Of a stretch of 64,000 nt of DNA, positions 51,301 to 62,978 are shown in pieces. The position numbers were made by a program, and so were the translations under genes. Where the stretch lies: positions 568,705-632,704 of the forward strand of contig NW_020170401.1 in NCBI RefSeq assembly GCF_000524195.1, read 5' to 3'. This stretch comes from Echinococcus granulosus. Its lineage: Eukaryota; Platyhelminthes; Cestoda; Cyclophyllidea; Taeniidae. The first letter of the stretch is position 1, and each line of letters opens with the position of its first letter. The notes beneath the pieces are model-generated. The model was given only the letters and a program-made list of their open reading frames with translations. It was not told the origin of the DNA and searched no databases.

Positions 51301-51873
51301 GCCTCGAGTCGTGCCTATTAGCAATTCTTCAGCGGACTTTAGTTTTCCCTTGATCATCCATCCCCATCCACGGGCAAAACAAATTAGATCCAAATCAAAG
51401 GGAAGCGCCAATGGTTAGAGTCTTAATCGGGTTTATTATCCAGTTTAATGTGCCTCTCTCACTATAAAATACCTAAATATACTGCGTACGAGCGGAAAAA
51501 GTCGCTTATGGAACCGGCATACTACTTTCGGCTTCACAAAACCTCCGCGTCGGGATGACCCATTCGTGCCTAAAACCAACATAAAAGCGTTCATCAGTGG
51601 AATGAAGAAAGATCGCTCTCATGGTACAGCTTAACCTGATAATAGTTAAAACGGTTTTTTCCCCACCGTAATTACAATTTATGTTCTTTGAACAATTTTT
51701 CAAATGGTGAAAACTAAACAAATTTAGCGTTTAGTGTAGACCTAAGGTTAAAGTAACTGATGATGTGACCCCTTGATGCGCGGTTAGGACGAGATGCTAC
51801 ATAGCAGGGCTTTAGTATGCAATGTTCCAATAGCAAAAGGCTATTTTTTCTTCGAGATGGATCAAAGCATGCT
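42346..51873. other. 9.5-kb region without a supported gene
   Basis: It lies between the last DENND1 exon and the convergent MIC19 gene. It holds several dispersed-family copies and a GC-rich hairpin at 50906-50924. The numerous 60-100-codon frames (for example 43759-44143, 47042-47332, 49339-49608 and 51040-51294) show no family resemblance and mostly overlap on both strands. A 3' end of DENND1 may be included. Confidence 0.5.
50906..50924. repeat. GC-rich perfect hairpin (8-bp stem, 3-nt loop)
   Basis: CACCCGCC, loop gta, GGCGGGTG. It stands out in AT-rich surroundings. It could be a remnant of a repeat element or a structured RNA motif; no flanking T tract or gene supports a specific role. 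Confidence 0.6.
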
Positions 51874-52766
51874 CTATCGTGTATTTGCGGGCTTCTAAAA
51901 CACAAAAGCAAAAAACTCACACTGCGAAACGCGGCAACACAACGGACGAATGACTCGACCTCTTTGGAACAGTTTAATGAGCGTTGTCCATTACTCTTGT
52001 AGCAGTCCACCACCTGCTTCTGCGCATCCACACAACACGCCACAGGAGTGTGTTTTCTCAATAAAAAAAGTCCCTTTTTATTATCAGAGAAAAAAGTATC
52101 AATTAGAAGCCATTAAAGTAACGTACAAATATTTGGCAGAAAGACGATCAACAACTCTAGTATACTCCTCCTCTGCAGTCTTAAGATATTTGTCATTCTA
52201 GGAAAAAGGAAAATAGGGCTGGCATTTTGTGCTTCAAAGTTCTGGAATTGTACGAGGCAAACATACCCGCTCCTCAAATTTCCTGAGAAGAGCTTCGTAC
52301 TTGCGTTCGGCCTCGTCACGCGAATGAGTGAGATACTGAGAAGCAACTGCGACAGTGTTGACTGACGCTTCGGAGGGTAACTCTTCTAAAAGATGGTGAA
52401 ACGGGATTTATTCGGCATATAAAAGCCATGAATAAGAGAGTGGAGAATTAGAGACAAACCTTTGGTATGCACTTGCGGTGGGGGAGAAGAACGGGTGGGA
52501 GTAGGAGCAGTGGTTTTAGGAGAGACCTCGTCTGAATGCTGGTGTCGTAAACGCTCAACTACATCGTCTGAAACCTACACGGAGAGGATAGAAACGGTGA
52601 CAAAATTTAAAAAGCTTGTCAGAAATCAAAAACTGGCCCCAAAATTAGCCAAATTAAACAGCACTTAAATGAACAAAGGAATGAAAATTGGGCTGAGACT
52701 TACGAGAATGTCAGACCGACTAAAGGTGACATCGTGTGGTGGTGTGGTTCCAAAGACAGAACCCAT
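51874..52766 (-). CDS. CHCHD3: MICOS subunit MIC19 (CHCHD3/CHCHD6 family)
   Basis: MIC19 is a peripheral inner-membrane subunit of the mitochondrial MICOS complex that shapes cristae junctions. The six minus-strand exons are 52766-52704, 52574-52460, 52385-52267, 52197-52127, 52056-51921 and 51894-51874. All join in phase to give 174 residues. It starts MGSVFGTTPP, a potential N-myristoylation site as in mammalian MIC19. VSDDVVERL matches human LSENVIDRM. A charged helical segment (DEAERKYEALLRKFEER and AEEEYTRVVDRL) follows. The CHCH domain has twin CX9C motifs, C131-C141 and C152-C162, for Mia40-dependent oxidation. At 174 residues against about 227 in human, the coiled coil is shortened. 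The last intron (51920-51895) is only 26 nt. A start at 52061 as a single-exon frame would miss the N-terminus. Confidence 0.92.
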
Positions 52767-53693
52767 TAGGACCTAGGTTACAAGGGAGCATCCTAGCAGA
52801 AACCTAACGCAATTTTGCGGGAAATGAAACGCACGAATGCTACTATGCACACAAATTAATCAATAACACAAGAACGTAATGATGCGCAGAAAACTTTTCA
52901 GTGAAATAATCAAAAATAGGAAGCCGACAACCGCCAATTTAGTAATATTGTTGGAAAAAAGGGCAACTACAAGCACAAAAGGCAATCATACCAACAAACG
53001 GACAGGTGATGAGGACAACAAAGCGGTAAAACACAAACTGCTCAACTGCACACCAGCACCCGTTTAGGCTCCGGACCAACACCACAGTTAGAAAAAAAGC
53101 TTCTTCAAAAACAACATTTCTGTTTAATTAAAAGCCTTTTCGAAAGGCATAAAATGACTACTGCTGGCTAATGTCTAGGTAAAAAGTTTATTTCTGCCTG
53201 AATTAATACTTAGACTGTTACACTGCCAAATAATTCCCATTCCAGTATATAAGTGAATATCAAAAAAAAACGGACATGCAGTTTCAAATAAGTGTTTTCG
53301 ATTGCTTTCATATGGCCCCAAGGGACGTAAATTACTCTCTTTTGAATTAAACTTCTTTGAGTAATTGATTTGGTTTTTTTTATTTTACTGACGTTTTATT
53401 GACTTTTGTTTGACGGAACAAATTGTTACCTGAAGATTTATTTTGGCCGAATTTTATCGTAATGTTACACTTAGGACTGCCTGTAGTTGGACATTTAAAT
53501 AATTTTTGGCATTTGGTACTGGTATGCTTTCACCGATTTCGTAAGAGCTTATTAAACATTCATATTTGTAGTTTATTTTTTTGTGTTCCTATTGACGCGT
53601 TAGCTTTGAATGTGGTTGGTGCCCGGTCTGTCATTGATTTTCCGAGCATGACTCCTGGTCCGGTTATTTCACGTTAACCCACTTCCCTCAAAA
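52767..53693. other. divergent promoter region MIC19/KMT5
   Basis: About 0.93 kb between the divergent start codons of MIC19 and KMT5. AT-rich, with a short plus-strand frame at 52879-53067 of no recognisable family. It presumably contains both promoters; no element can be named confidently. Confidence 0.5.
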
Positions 53694-56600
53694 ATGGTGT
53701 CAAAGAAGGCGGGTCGGCAGATCCCCTTCATAAGCGGGTCTCATCACATGACTTGGCGTGAATTAGTCGAAGCAGATGATTATGCCACAAGCCTAACTGT
53801 TGATCCCTTCTTAGGTTTCAAAACACATAAAATGACGGGGTAAGCTCATATTCTTAAGTACCTCACCATGTAGAATGCGCCTTCGAATAGCTCCTCGTGT
53901 GACGGGTCGTCTAAAGAATATTATCACTGCCTTCCAGCAGCACAAGGATTATCAATTAACATTTAAACAGCTTATCAGTGAGGATGTTAGCATTAAGCAG
54001 CATTGGAAAAACGATCTTCGCTTCCGTGATCATGTAGGCAAGTAGTTCTGCACCTGAGTTGTAGATTTTCCGGTATCTTTTATTATTTGACGATCGTTCT
54101 GGGATTAAAATTGTCCCATGCAGTCGCTATGCCTCTGAGGGTCACATTGGAGGGGCAATTCTTTCGACTAAAAGTTGGCCAAAAGGCTCGAGAATAGATT
54201 CTCTTATTGGATGTATTGCTGAGCTTAACTATGAGGACGAGGTGTCTTTCCTCCGGCACAAAGAGAACGACTTTTCTGTGATGTACTCCTCTAGGAAAAA
54301 CAAATCTCAGTTATGGCTGGGTCCCGCCGCTTACGTGAATCACGACTGCCGGCCAAATTGCGCCGTAAGTAGTTTTTGAAGTTTGTACCTTCTTTCATAT
54401 GCGTTATATGGTGTGCATCTTGTTTGCTAACATCGGGTTTTGCACATTTATGATATGCTCATACTATTTTAGGCCCTGAATTTTTTATGACTGTGTTTAT
54501 TGTTAGTTTTGTGTTGGCTTCTATCAAATTCATAAAATAAAGGTTATTAAGGTCTGTCCTGGTGTACTCACAATTGTATTGCCGAAGTTACCCTGTAAGG
54601 GTGTCACTCACGTAAATAACTTCAACACATATTTTGAATATGACACGTTTCAAACTCCAAAAGTCTGGACCGCAAATCATGAATCATATCTGAAAAAATT
54701 GGTTGCACAAGAAAGCTTCGGAAGTCTGGTGCAAAAAATTGTTTCCGGAATATTTATTCGCTAATCTTGCGACCGTAATATACCCTTTCGACTCCCTGTT
54801 TTTGCATTGTCTCGAAGGCTGTTTCGGAACCTCTTATGTACGATCTCCCCTTGACGATAGTGATTGATTGTTATCATACCGTTCCCATACTTCTGTCTAT
54901 GAAGCAGTTACTATCAGAAGCACAGACGTCTATCGAGGCCACGCTGTCGTCCCTCCGTCCCGAGGGATCCATCTTTCACCTATTCGTCCTGGATCCATTC
55001 ATCTACTCCTTCCATCCTTCCAGTTCACTATCAACTGCGATGGCGACGATCGGATGAGCCTCACTGCCACCACAGATATTAAAAGTGGAGATGAGATATA
55101 CATCTACTACGGTAAACACTTCTTCGACACCAATAACGCCAGCTGCGAATGTTTCACATGTGAACTCCTCGAGAGGGGTTCTTTTTCCACCGGGCGTGTG
55201 GGTCCAATCACAGCAGCACCTGCATCTGCAGCAGCTCCGTTCTCTTCAGCAGAGTACCTCAGTTCATCCACAACGTCGTCGACGTATTCGTTATCGCTGC
55301 CTTCCTCTCGGGGTGGGAAGAAATCGGCCTGCGCACTGCAGGAAGACGGGCTAGTGGCTGCCATCAAGGAGCGCCTTAGACGGGGTAAGTTTTCAAACCA
55401 CTTTATTGGGCTGTTGCCCCATCTAATTCCATCGCCAAAAAGCGTACGATTCCGAAAGTAGCTTTGCTATAAACGTGGAAAGGTCTGGGAGATGGTTAGT
55501 AACCTGTCATCCGTTGGCGACGGTGCGAATAATGTAAATACGAAGGGGGGAGTTCAAATCAGGCCTAAACTTTCGAAGTGCTGAAACAAGAGTTCAATTT
55601 TTGGGGGTGATAACTTTACTTTCCCTTATATACCCTGCTACCACACTCACACCCATTCTCGCAGTATTAGATTTGTGCTTTTAAAGTATCTTCAGCCTAG
55701 ACACATTTGTTCGCACGGCTGAACAATCCTAGGTCACTCCGTCTATTTCACTTCGTCACCACTGCTTAAGTGGGGCTGTCTTGTTACGCAGAGTGAAAAT
55801 GCTCATGCAATTTAGTGTTTTGTTTTACCATTACCATTGGAAAATTCGTCTCATGCAATTTCACGACTACATGCAGCTTCGATTGTGCGAATGCGAATGA
55901 GTCGTTCCACATACTACATTAAGCGCTTATAAGAATGGTAAGCTGTCGAGGCTGTGAACTGGAATTAACCCCATTAAGGTCAGCATCGTCACTAGCATAA
56001 AGTTGTGCGGTTGGCCATCTCTAAGACCCCGACACCTTTTTAACCAACAAAGTGTTGTGCGGTTGAGTGGCCGCGCGTGGCGTCACCGTACGGCACTGAC
56101 CTTGGAGTCTCCTTTGGGTGCCACTGGACATCTGCAGGCTCATTGACAAGAGACTTTGTTTATCTCTACGCCTCGTTTCACCCTCAAAAGCACCAGTCCT
56201 GTTCACCATAGGTTGGACTGTGCACGTGTGTACCGACTGGCATGAGTAGTAATAGGCCAGAGTGGTCCTTCAAGCTTACAGAAGTTGCAGGGTCACAGTT
56301 CCTGTTTGGCCTCAATGCCCCTCGCTATTATTCTGCGGAGCCCCCCTTTTTTATCTTTTAAACGTCGCTCTTGGGACGCCCCAGGATCTCTTTTATGCAA
56401 CAGTCTCATGATTTGATAATTTTTATTGATGCGAGCTTTGCGAAATCCCCCAATGGTCTTGGATGAGGCTGGAGATTGTTCCCACCCAGCATATTTCATA
56501 GAATGGTCCCTCTAATGGTGGAACTACTCCCTCTTACCCTCTATTTTCCAAGTTTTACCATTTTCATGCTGTCCAGTCATCTATTCGAACTATCCCCAGC

Positions 56601-59600
56601 TTCTCACAACCTGGGGACGTACAATATTCACTTTTTGAATATTTACGAATATTAAAGTCAGTCGACAAATTTGAGTGGGTTTGCCAACACTCATCAGTAT
56701 AGAACCTAAAGTCATCATAATGTATATGAGTCTGGTGGTAGCTCTCCCATCTATGTACATAGAGGCTGTGACACTAGTTGTCTAGATGACATGAACATAG
56801 TTGGCCTATTTGTGATCTACTTTAAAATCATGAGGAAGAAGTCTAATTTCTCAAATTGTTTACCGATGCACTATGCCCCCATCCGTCACACCGCCGAAAG
56901 ACTGGCTAGTAGTATGAAGCTAATTGCGTTGCTGTGTTAATTCCTCGCTGAAATGAATTCTTCACCTACCCGTAAAATGGCCAATCCAAACTTCATAATT
57001 TTAAATCAAAATTTGCGTTTGGGACGCTATGAACGAATAACCTTTAAAGAACGATGTCAATGGGATGTTAAATCCCACATGTGTTCAGGAAAAAAAAATT
57101 GGTCAATTTTGCCCACAGATAGGTAAAAGCTTTCTCATTATGCAGATTCGTCAGCCTTTGAACCTTAGCCATAAAGGCAGTTTCTAGAAAGTGTGCGTAC
57201 GGCGAGCCGGTCGTGTTAAACTCATTATTCTGAACTCCCTCGACGACGCTAACTTTGCGTCTTCCACAATTTTGTAGCTAATGTCAATTCAACTCTCCTC
57301 AGTGTCATACTTTTTTTCTTCGAAGTACAGAATTCTGTCCAGAAGTTGTCAGAATGCGCCATTTTGATTTGTGCTATACAAGATAATCTTCCTTCTGGCT
57401 GTCAGATAGGTTGTTGGCTATTGTCACGCAAAAGATGTTCCTTTCCTGTTGGCAAGCAATTCCTCCCATAAACCTTTTTCCCACTGTAGCTGTTGCATAA
57501 TATTGTGGATTGTCGCCATTTTCAAGCAAAAGATTTTCCCATTTCCTGTTTTGATGCCGAAATCGCCTACTCATTACTGATCTTTTGATTTATTTCGATA
57601 GATTTGTGATTGCCCTATCTTGTAAGCAATTCTGCATTATATATGCCCCTCGTGGCCGTAATTGCAGACTTTTTTTCCTTACCCCACAGCTCCACTTGCT
57701 CACCGCACTGCACTCCCCAACCTTCGCAATCGAAGCACTGCAGTGACTACCGCCCCATCGACATCTGCACCCACATGTGCCGCGATAGCCGAGCCGACAG
57801 CAGCGGCCGCGATGAGCGGTCTCCTTGTGAAGGGTCTTTCCACGGGTCTGGCACGGAATGTCGTCAACACTGCTGTCTACAGTCTACGCCACACTAATTC
57901 GCGGCTGACCCGTGTGAAAGCGAAAATCTACTCGGCGATGCTTTCATCTCTCAACCAGTCACCACCCCAGCAGCAGCAAGGGGGGGAAGATCAGTCTCAA
58001 TCAAGTCACCAGACTTTCCAAGAGGGCATTGTTTTGAGACCTAGAAAATCGGCACCCCTTGCTACTTCCACTGGGGTAGCATCCTCTACCCAGACTAAAA
58101 TGGCCTTGGGAGGCAGGATGAATAGCCGTACTGTGATGCAACCTGGGCGAATCGATGTGGTGAAGAGACGGCGATGCCTGCAGAGAGGCACTTCGACAAC
58201 GGCAGTGCCAGTGGCGGTGCCGACTAACAAAGTGGAGCCTTCTCTCCACAGTATGTTGTTGCAGTCATTAGTCATTTCCTATGGCCTCGGTTGGCCGTTC
58301 AGAATGGTTCTTTTCTAAATAGGCGCTGAAGCGCTACCAGATGTTTGAATAACTTTTAACTATCGGCAAATTAAAAGGGCTTTTGCACTTTTTAGTAACT
58401 TGTTGAAACTTGTAGGGTCTCGTCACACTCATACAACACAGATGTGTCAATCCATCGATGCTCTCTGCCCTATTCTACATTATACAGTTATTTTAAATTC
58501 CTCATTCAACAAATATCTGTTGAAACTGATGAACTTGATCCCTTGTCTGTTTTCCGCATCGAAATCAAGTTACACACCTTCAGAAGCCTCACGTAAACCT
58601 GAAAGAACAGTAAAAAGTGATGTCTCTAAATGTAAACAATTAAGTGGTGGTGAATCACCAGAGGGTGATGTATCACTTTAGGGAAGAATGACGTATCACC
58701 AGCACTCGACTTGGTGAAGGCTAAACATCAATCACAGTCAAGATCTTGAAGTTGTATACTAAAAAAGTCACCTTGAGAAGCAGCCGGAAAACGCGAGACT
58801 GGCGAGCCAGTCAGAAAGCAGAAAGACGTTTGAATGTTCCCAAAGCCCTTAAGTTCTTAAACAGATAGTCTTCATCGTCATGCATCTAACTCAAGCATTT
58901 AGCACTTCTCATTTGTACACATTCGATGCGAATTTTAGCACCAACAAAGGAGTAAGCACCGCTAAATTGGAAGCTCTTTTAGGTAAATCACACTTTTTCG
59001 GCAATACTTACTCTAGATGCTATTGTGCTTTTTATTAGCATGGAAATGGAAGAAAAGCAAACTTTATAGCTAGTTTGATCGTTCTGTGGCCTTTTTTTTC
59101 CCATCCATCTATCAACGCTTTCAGATCCCCCGATACCACTTCGTCTTTCTCACATACCTTTGCCTCCTCCTGCTCCCTCCTCCCCCTCCTCGTCATCCAC
59201 GTCGACCATCGCTGCAACAGAAGCCGACGAGGCTCTCGCAGTGCAGATGCCACCTCGAAGCCGATCTCGTCTCAAAACCCGTCGATTTAGAACTGTCTCC
59301 ACTACCACCACTTCCGCTCCCTCTACCTACTTTCTCCGTCGCTCCGCCTGCCCTAAACCACCAGCCGAGCCCATGCTCATCGACCTGTCGGTGGAATCAA
59401 CCTCCACTTGTTCCTCCCTCAGCACTTGTCCCGCCGTCTCTGCTACTCCTCGGCTCGTTATCGTTCGTAAGCAGTCTCGTCAAGAGGAGGTAGAAGGGGC
59501 ACAGGACATGTGGTTTGTCAAAGACTGCGACGACAGTGACGGTAATGGTGATATAACGGAGCACAAACCAACCCCCACTCCACCCATCCTTCATACCTCT

Positions 59601-59909
59601 GGGGGAGGTGGACGAGGATGGACGACTTCGGCCTCCTCTGTGGTCAACACCCCTTCTCCACCCCACCTGCAAGCTGTTTCGCCCACTCCACCGATACTAC
59701 AACGCGCGGAGGACCGAATGCTTTTCTCCTTCTATGGGTCCACTGCGGCGAGTGCAGCCCCGGCTCTGGACTCCGACGGGGTCTCAGACAGCGGAAGCTC
59801 GCCGGGTACGGCGAAACCGTTGACAGTAAGGATTAAGCGGATGGGACGGAGACTGTACTGTGTGCCGCCAGAGTCGGCTACAATCAGTCGGCAGCGAGAT
59901 ACTATTTGA
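53694..59909 (+). CDS. KMT5B: histone H4-K20 methyltransferase SUV4-20H (KMT5B/C)
   Basis: This nuclear SET-domain enzyme di- and trimethylates histone H4 Lys20 in heterochromatin. The six exons are 53694-53839, 53874-54033, 54065-54364, 55024-55384, 57690-58250 and 59125-59909, summing to 771 codons with all phases consistent. The family N-domain is clear: MTWRELVEADDYATSL and DPFLGFKTHKM. The SET core has LIGCIAELNYEDE, ENDFSVMYSSRKN and WLGPAAYVNHDCRPNC (NHDC at about 194-197), then IYYG at about 229-232. The post-SET zinc motif CECFTC follows at about 243-248. The remaining 500 residues are disordered, rich in Ala, Ser, Thr, Pro and Arg, and not conserved. Introns 1 and 2 are 34 and 31 nt; introns 3, 4 and 5 are 659, 2305 and 874 nt. 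An alternative last exon may lie at 58418-58681. Confidence 0.93.
55385..57689 (+). other. KMT5 intron 4 (2.3 kb)
   Basis: Phase-1 intron from gtaagt to ttaccccacag. AT-rich with no supported exon. Two related short blocks at about 57430-57455 and 57525-57550 (cacgcaaaagatgttcc and caagcaaaagattttccc) suggest a small internal duplication. Confidence 0.6.
58418..58681 (+). CDS. candidate alternative 3' exon of KMT5
   Basis: The acceptor aacttgttgaaacttgtag is followed by an 88-codon open frame in the phase required by exon 5 (one base carried over). It ends SPEGDVSL and a stop. Its second half is Ser/Lys/Glu-rich (SEASRKPERTVKSDVSKCKQ), its first half hydrophobic. If used, it would truncate the tail that exon 6 otherwise encodes. 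No family similarity is seen, so it may be an accident. Confidence 0.25.
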   Translation, partial: SRHTHTTQMCQSIDALCPILHYTVILNSSFNKYLLKLMNLIPCLFSASKSSYTPSEASRKPERTVKSDVSKCKQLSGGESPEGDVSL

Positions 59910-60429
59910 ATGTGGATACTATTATTTGTACATGATGTGAAAATGCAGATCTTATTGATGTCTAGGATTCTTCTTGTTTAAAATATGAATAATGTGAGAT
60001 ATGCTTGTATTTGAATTTTTTTAGGAGGAGCAGTAGAGGGTTTTAATGGTAGTTTTAGTCACTTCGATTTTGACTTATTTGATTTAAGTGGAGCGGTCGT
60101 TAACACTCCCTATTTTGCCTACCCGAGTCTTCGCTTCACTTCCGGATCACTTTTAATGCACAGGACACCAATTAGATGAGAAAAACGGAACAGGATGGGA
60201 ACACCTAATATTGTATGAGGACCACAAAAAATCTGGTCTGTAGAAGTCGGTTTTGCAGAACTTATCAGTTTGCCAGGGTCAAAGATTTGGGTCTTTTTTG
60301 ACGTGTCTGGTTCATACAAATTAAAATCTGAGAGAACGAGTAATTCAAAGTTGTCAGAACGGCTTTATCACGTTGTTTTTCGAGAAATTGAACTTGCCTC
60401 TCTTAAAGGACATCAGTCCTGATTTCTAC

Positions 60430-60950
60430 TGCCGGGTGGTAGACGTCGGCGGGGCGGAAGAAGCACATATGCGACGAATAGGAGGATCGGCTATGATCCC
60501 CAACAGAAGGGGTGTGAATGCCGTCTATCTTCGGCAACTACGCCAGTCCCGTGTTCTGCAGGAAAGCCACTAACAGCTGAAGCGACATTGGCCGTGAATC
60601 ATCTGGAAGTTTCGTCATAGAGTTTCCCCACCCTACCTACATAAAGCTGCCAATAAAGTGAACTCGCAATACCTCCACCATTTTCCTACTAGCTGGATAT
60701 GGCCCGAACAAATGTGGCTGGGCAGTTTCGAAGTGGAATCAATGTGGCAAGGAGAAACAGACACGAAACCCATCCCTTGCGGACATGCCAGTGCTCCTAC
60801 CTCTATCTGTGGACGCTCCCATGATGGTCAGCACAATCCCCCGTTCCTGAATCAATTTGCCAACCCGGACGATATTCCGGATCCATTTGAACAGCTGAGG
60901 GGAATCAGCGACGTTGGGGTCAAGTATCTCCCCAGTTGCAGTGAAATTTG
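60430..60950 (+). repeat. dispersed repeat copy B (pairs with 11600-12090)
   Basis: Same orientation as copy A. Matching blocks include atatgcgacga, ccaacagaagg, cttcggcaactacgccagtc, ctgcaggaaagccactaac and gtgaactcgcaatacc. Further blocks are gatggtcagcacaa and gatattccggatcc. Two open frames run through it, suggesting that an ancestral element was protein-coding. Confidence 0.55.
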
Positions 60951-61628
60951 ATGACTAATGCGATGGGCTCGTGGTTGTTCCTTTACGGCACCGTCCTCGC
61001 CGTGATGGCTGACGCTGAAGATTAACCAGGGAGATCGCCAAGAATGACGCTAAAAAGAGGAGAGGGGCTGTGTAATGCGTTGGCGGTTCATATAACAGTC
61101 AGTTTTGGTAAATGGCCACTTTGTCATGGCCATTGTACCTCGACGGGTGGGCTAGCTTTCGAACCAATTCAGTAGCCCTAATACCCTCCGCCGATTATAC
61201 AATAATAACGATGTAATTTTACTTAATCCTGCCTAATATGGAGCGAAACGATCTCACCCTGCATTAAAGCGCCTTTTTCACGCCTACAGCTCCCCTATTC
61301 GAATTGCATCGAGTAACCAAAAAATCAAGCTCTTTGTAAATTTCAAGTTTGAGCTTTTCGTTGTTCACTACAAGTACACGGTTCGCGCAATTTTTGTTAT
61401 ATTTTCAAAAACCATTCGTTGGAGTCAAATATGATGCCTAGTAATTGAAGTAATTCAAAAATCTACATGGTGCTAAAACTGCTCCACGCTAAATATAGCA
61501 AAGCCACAACACCGTGTAGAAGAATTATTCTGCAATACAATATTGCACTTTTCCTTTCTTGTAAAGTCTAAATAACTGGAAGATGTATAATACCATGGTA
61601 TTTAACAGACTTCCAGCTGAGGTAATAA

Positions 61629-61645
61629 CCAATAGGAGGGCGGAA
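61629..61645 (+). promoter_or_regulatory. putative PSMA1 promoter: CCAAT and GC-rich box
   Basis: ccaataggagggcgg lies about 60 nt before the PSMA1 ATG in otherwise AT-rich sequence. CCAAT plus GC-rich elements suit a housekeeping promoter. The role is inferred from position only. Confidence 0.35.
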
Positions 61646-61690
61646 CCGCTGTGACTTCGTCCACCGTGTATTTAGCCCGGGCTGTGCGAA

Positions 61691-62711
61691 ATGTTCAGGA
61701 ATCAGTACGATCATGACGTATCAGTTTGGAGTCCTCAGGGGCGTATTCATCAAATTGAGTACGCTATGGAAGCTGTGAAACAGGGTTCTGCTGCGGTTGC
61801 TTTGAAAAATAGGGACTGCTGCGTCATTGTCGCACTTAAAAGAGCTCCCTCTGAACTGTCATCCTATCAAGAAAAGTTGATTCCCATTGATTCTCACATT
61901 GGAATGGCTATAACTGGCCTCACTGCCGACGGCTTTCTTCTTGCCAGGTACATGCGTCGTGAATGTGCGGACAATCGGTGGGCTTATAACGAGCCTTTGC
62001 CCGTTTCTCGTTTGCTGAGTAAGATATCCCTGAAAATGCAAGTTCCCACTCAGCAGTATGGTCGGAGGCCTTTTGGTGTTGGCATGCTTATCACTGGTTT
62101 TGACGAGAAGGGTCCGCATGTTTATTACCTGGTATGTGTATTCTCTTGAGTTGATTACAATGATTTCCAGTGTCCATCCTCGAACGCTTACGATTGTAAG
62201 GCCTTTGCTGTTGGTTCACGTTCACAGTCGGCTAGAACCTATTTAGAACGTCATCTTGATAAGTTTCCAGATAGCACCCTTGAAGAACTCATTGTTCACG
62301 GTCTAAAAGCTCTCAAAGGGTGTCTTCCTGCTGAGACAGAACTTAACGGAAAGGTATGGCGCTCTCATAACTCGAAATTTTTAAGACACATATAATTTGT
62401 GCATCTTTGTCATGAGTACAACCGTCAGTTTTCAGCTATCAACATTACCACCTGCTGTTACTCTTGAGGTGGCACCCTTTACGTCGTACTTTTGTATTTA
62501 CAACCCTCCTTTTGTAAAGGGAACTATTTATCTCATTTTTTTCACTTAGAATTGCGCCTTGGCAGTTGTTGGCAAGGGTCGAGATTTTTCAATATACTCG
62601 CAGGAGAGTATCGAGCCTCTGTTGTCTCGAACTTCAGATACTCCTTCACAGGAATCGGAAGCCGCCGCACCCGACCAAACTTGTGAACCAGTCCCTATGG
62701 ACGAAGAGTGA
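61691..62711 (+). CDS. PSMA1: 20S proteasome subunit alpha type-1
   Basis: This is a non-catalytic alpha-ring subunit of the 20S proteasome core that helps gate substrate entry. The three exons are 61691-62131, 62171-62353 and 62550-62711, all phase 0, giving 261 residues against 263 in human. The N-terminus [20 protein letters not shown], followed by [19 protein letters not shown], is the alpha-type signature. Exon 1 ends PHVYYL, and exon 2 starts [20 protein letters not shown], matching the human C/S-P-S-x-N-Y-xx-x-x-A-x-x-I-G-x-R-x-Q-S-A-R region. Exon 3 ends in the acidic tail EPVPMDEE. Introns are 39 and 196 nt. There is no AATAAA in the 3' flank; the next gene, cyclin H, opens 267 nt downstream on the same strand, which could mean a shared transcript. 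Confidence 0.97.
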
Positions 62712-62978
62712 ATTCTCCTTTTCGACACCACTTTGTTCTGCATCAGCGTCTTTTCGCTGTTTCATTTGAATACATTTTTCATATCAACTCATTCCTTTTA
62801 TCTTGGAATGCGGTGGTGTTCATCGTTTAGTATTAGGGTCCCCTTAATCTGTATTTTTTTTGCTAATAGACCTGCAACACGTAGGTTATGATGTGGATAA
62901 GTAGAAGGTTGTGGCAAATATCCTCTTATTGCGCTTAATGCCATTTGAGTAGTTTGTTTGATCACTCGCATTTTCAAG

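Larger units (their letters stand above)
59910..61690. other. intergenic region with dispersed repeat copy B
   Basis: It holds the KMT5 3' flank, without a canonical AATAAA near the stop, the repeat copy at 60430-60950 and the PSMA1 upstream region. Repeat frames at 60373-60573 and 60658-60951 are coding-like in places (DDIPDPFEQLRGISDVGVKY) but have no identified family. Confidence 0.5.

Noticed and set aside
54868..55461. 197-codon single frame as a stand-alone gene
   Set aside because: It is KMT5 exon 4 extended into both flanking introns.
59086..59493. 135-codon plus-strand frame rich in Pro and Leu
   Set aside because: Out-of-frame shadow of KMT5 exon 6; the exon 6 frame is fixed by phase from exon 5 and runs to a stop at 59909.
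62880..62978. ATGATGTGGATAA or ATGCCATTTGA as a cis first exon of cyclin H
   Set aside because: Their donors give phase 1 and phase 2, whereas the cyclin H exon needs phase 0; the phase 2 join reaches a stop within two codons.
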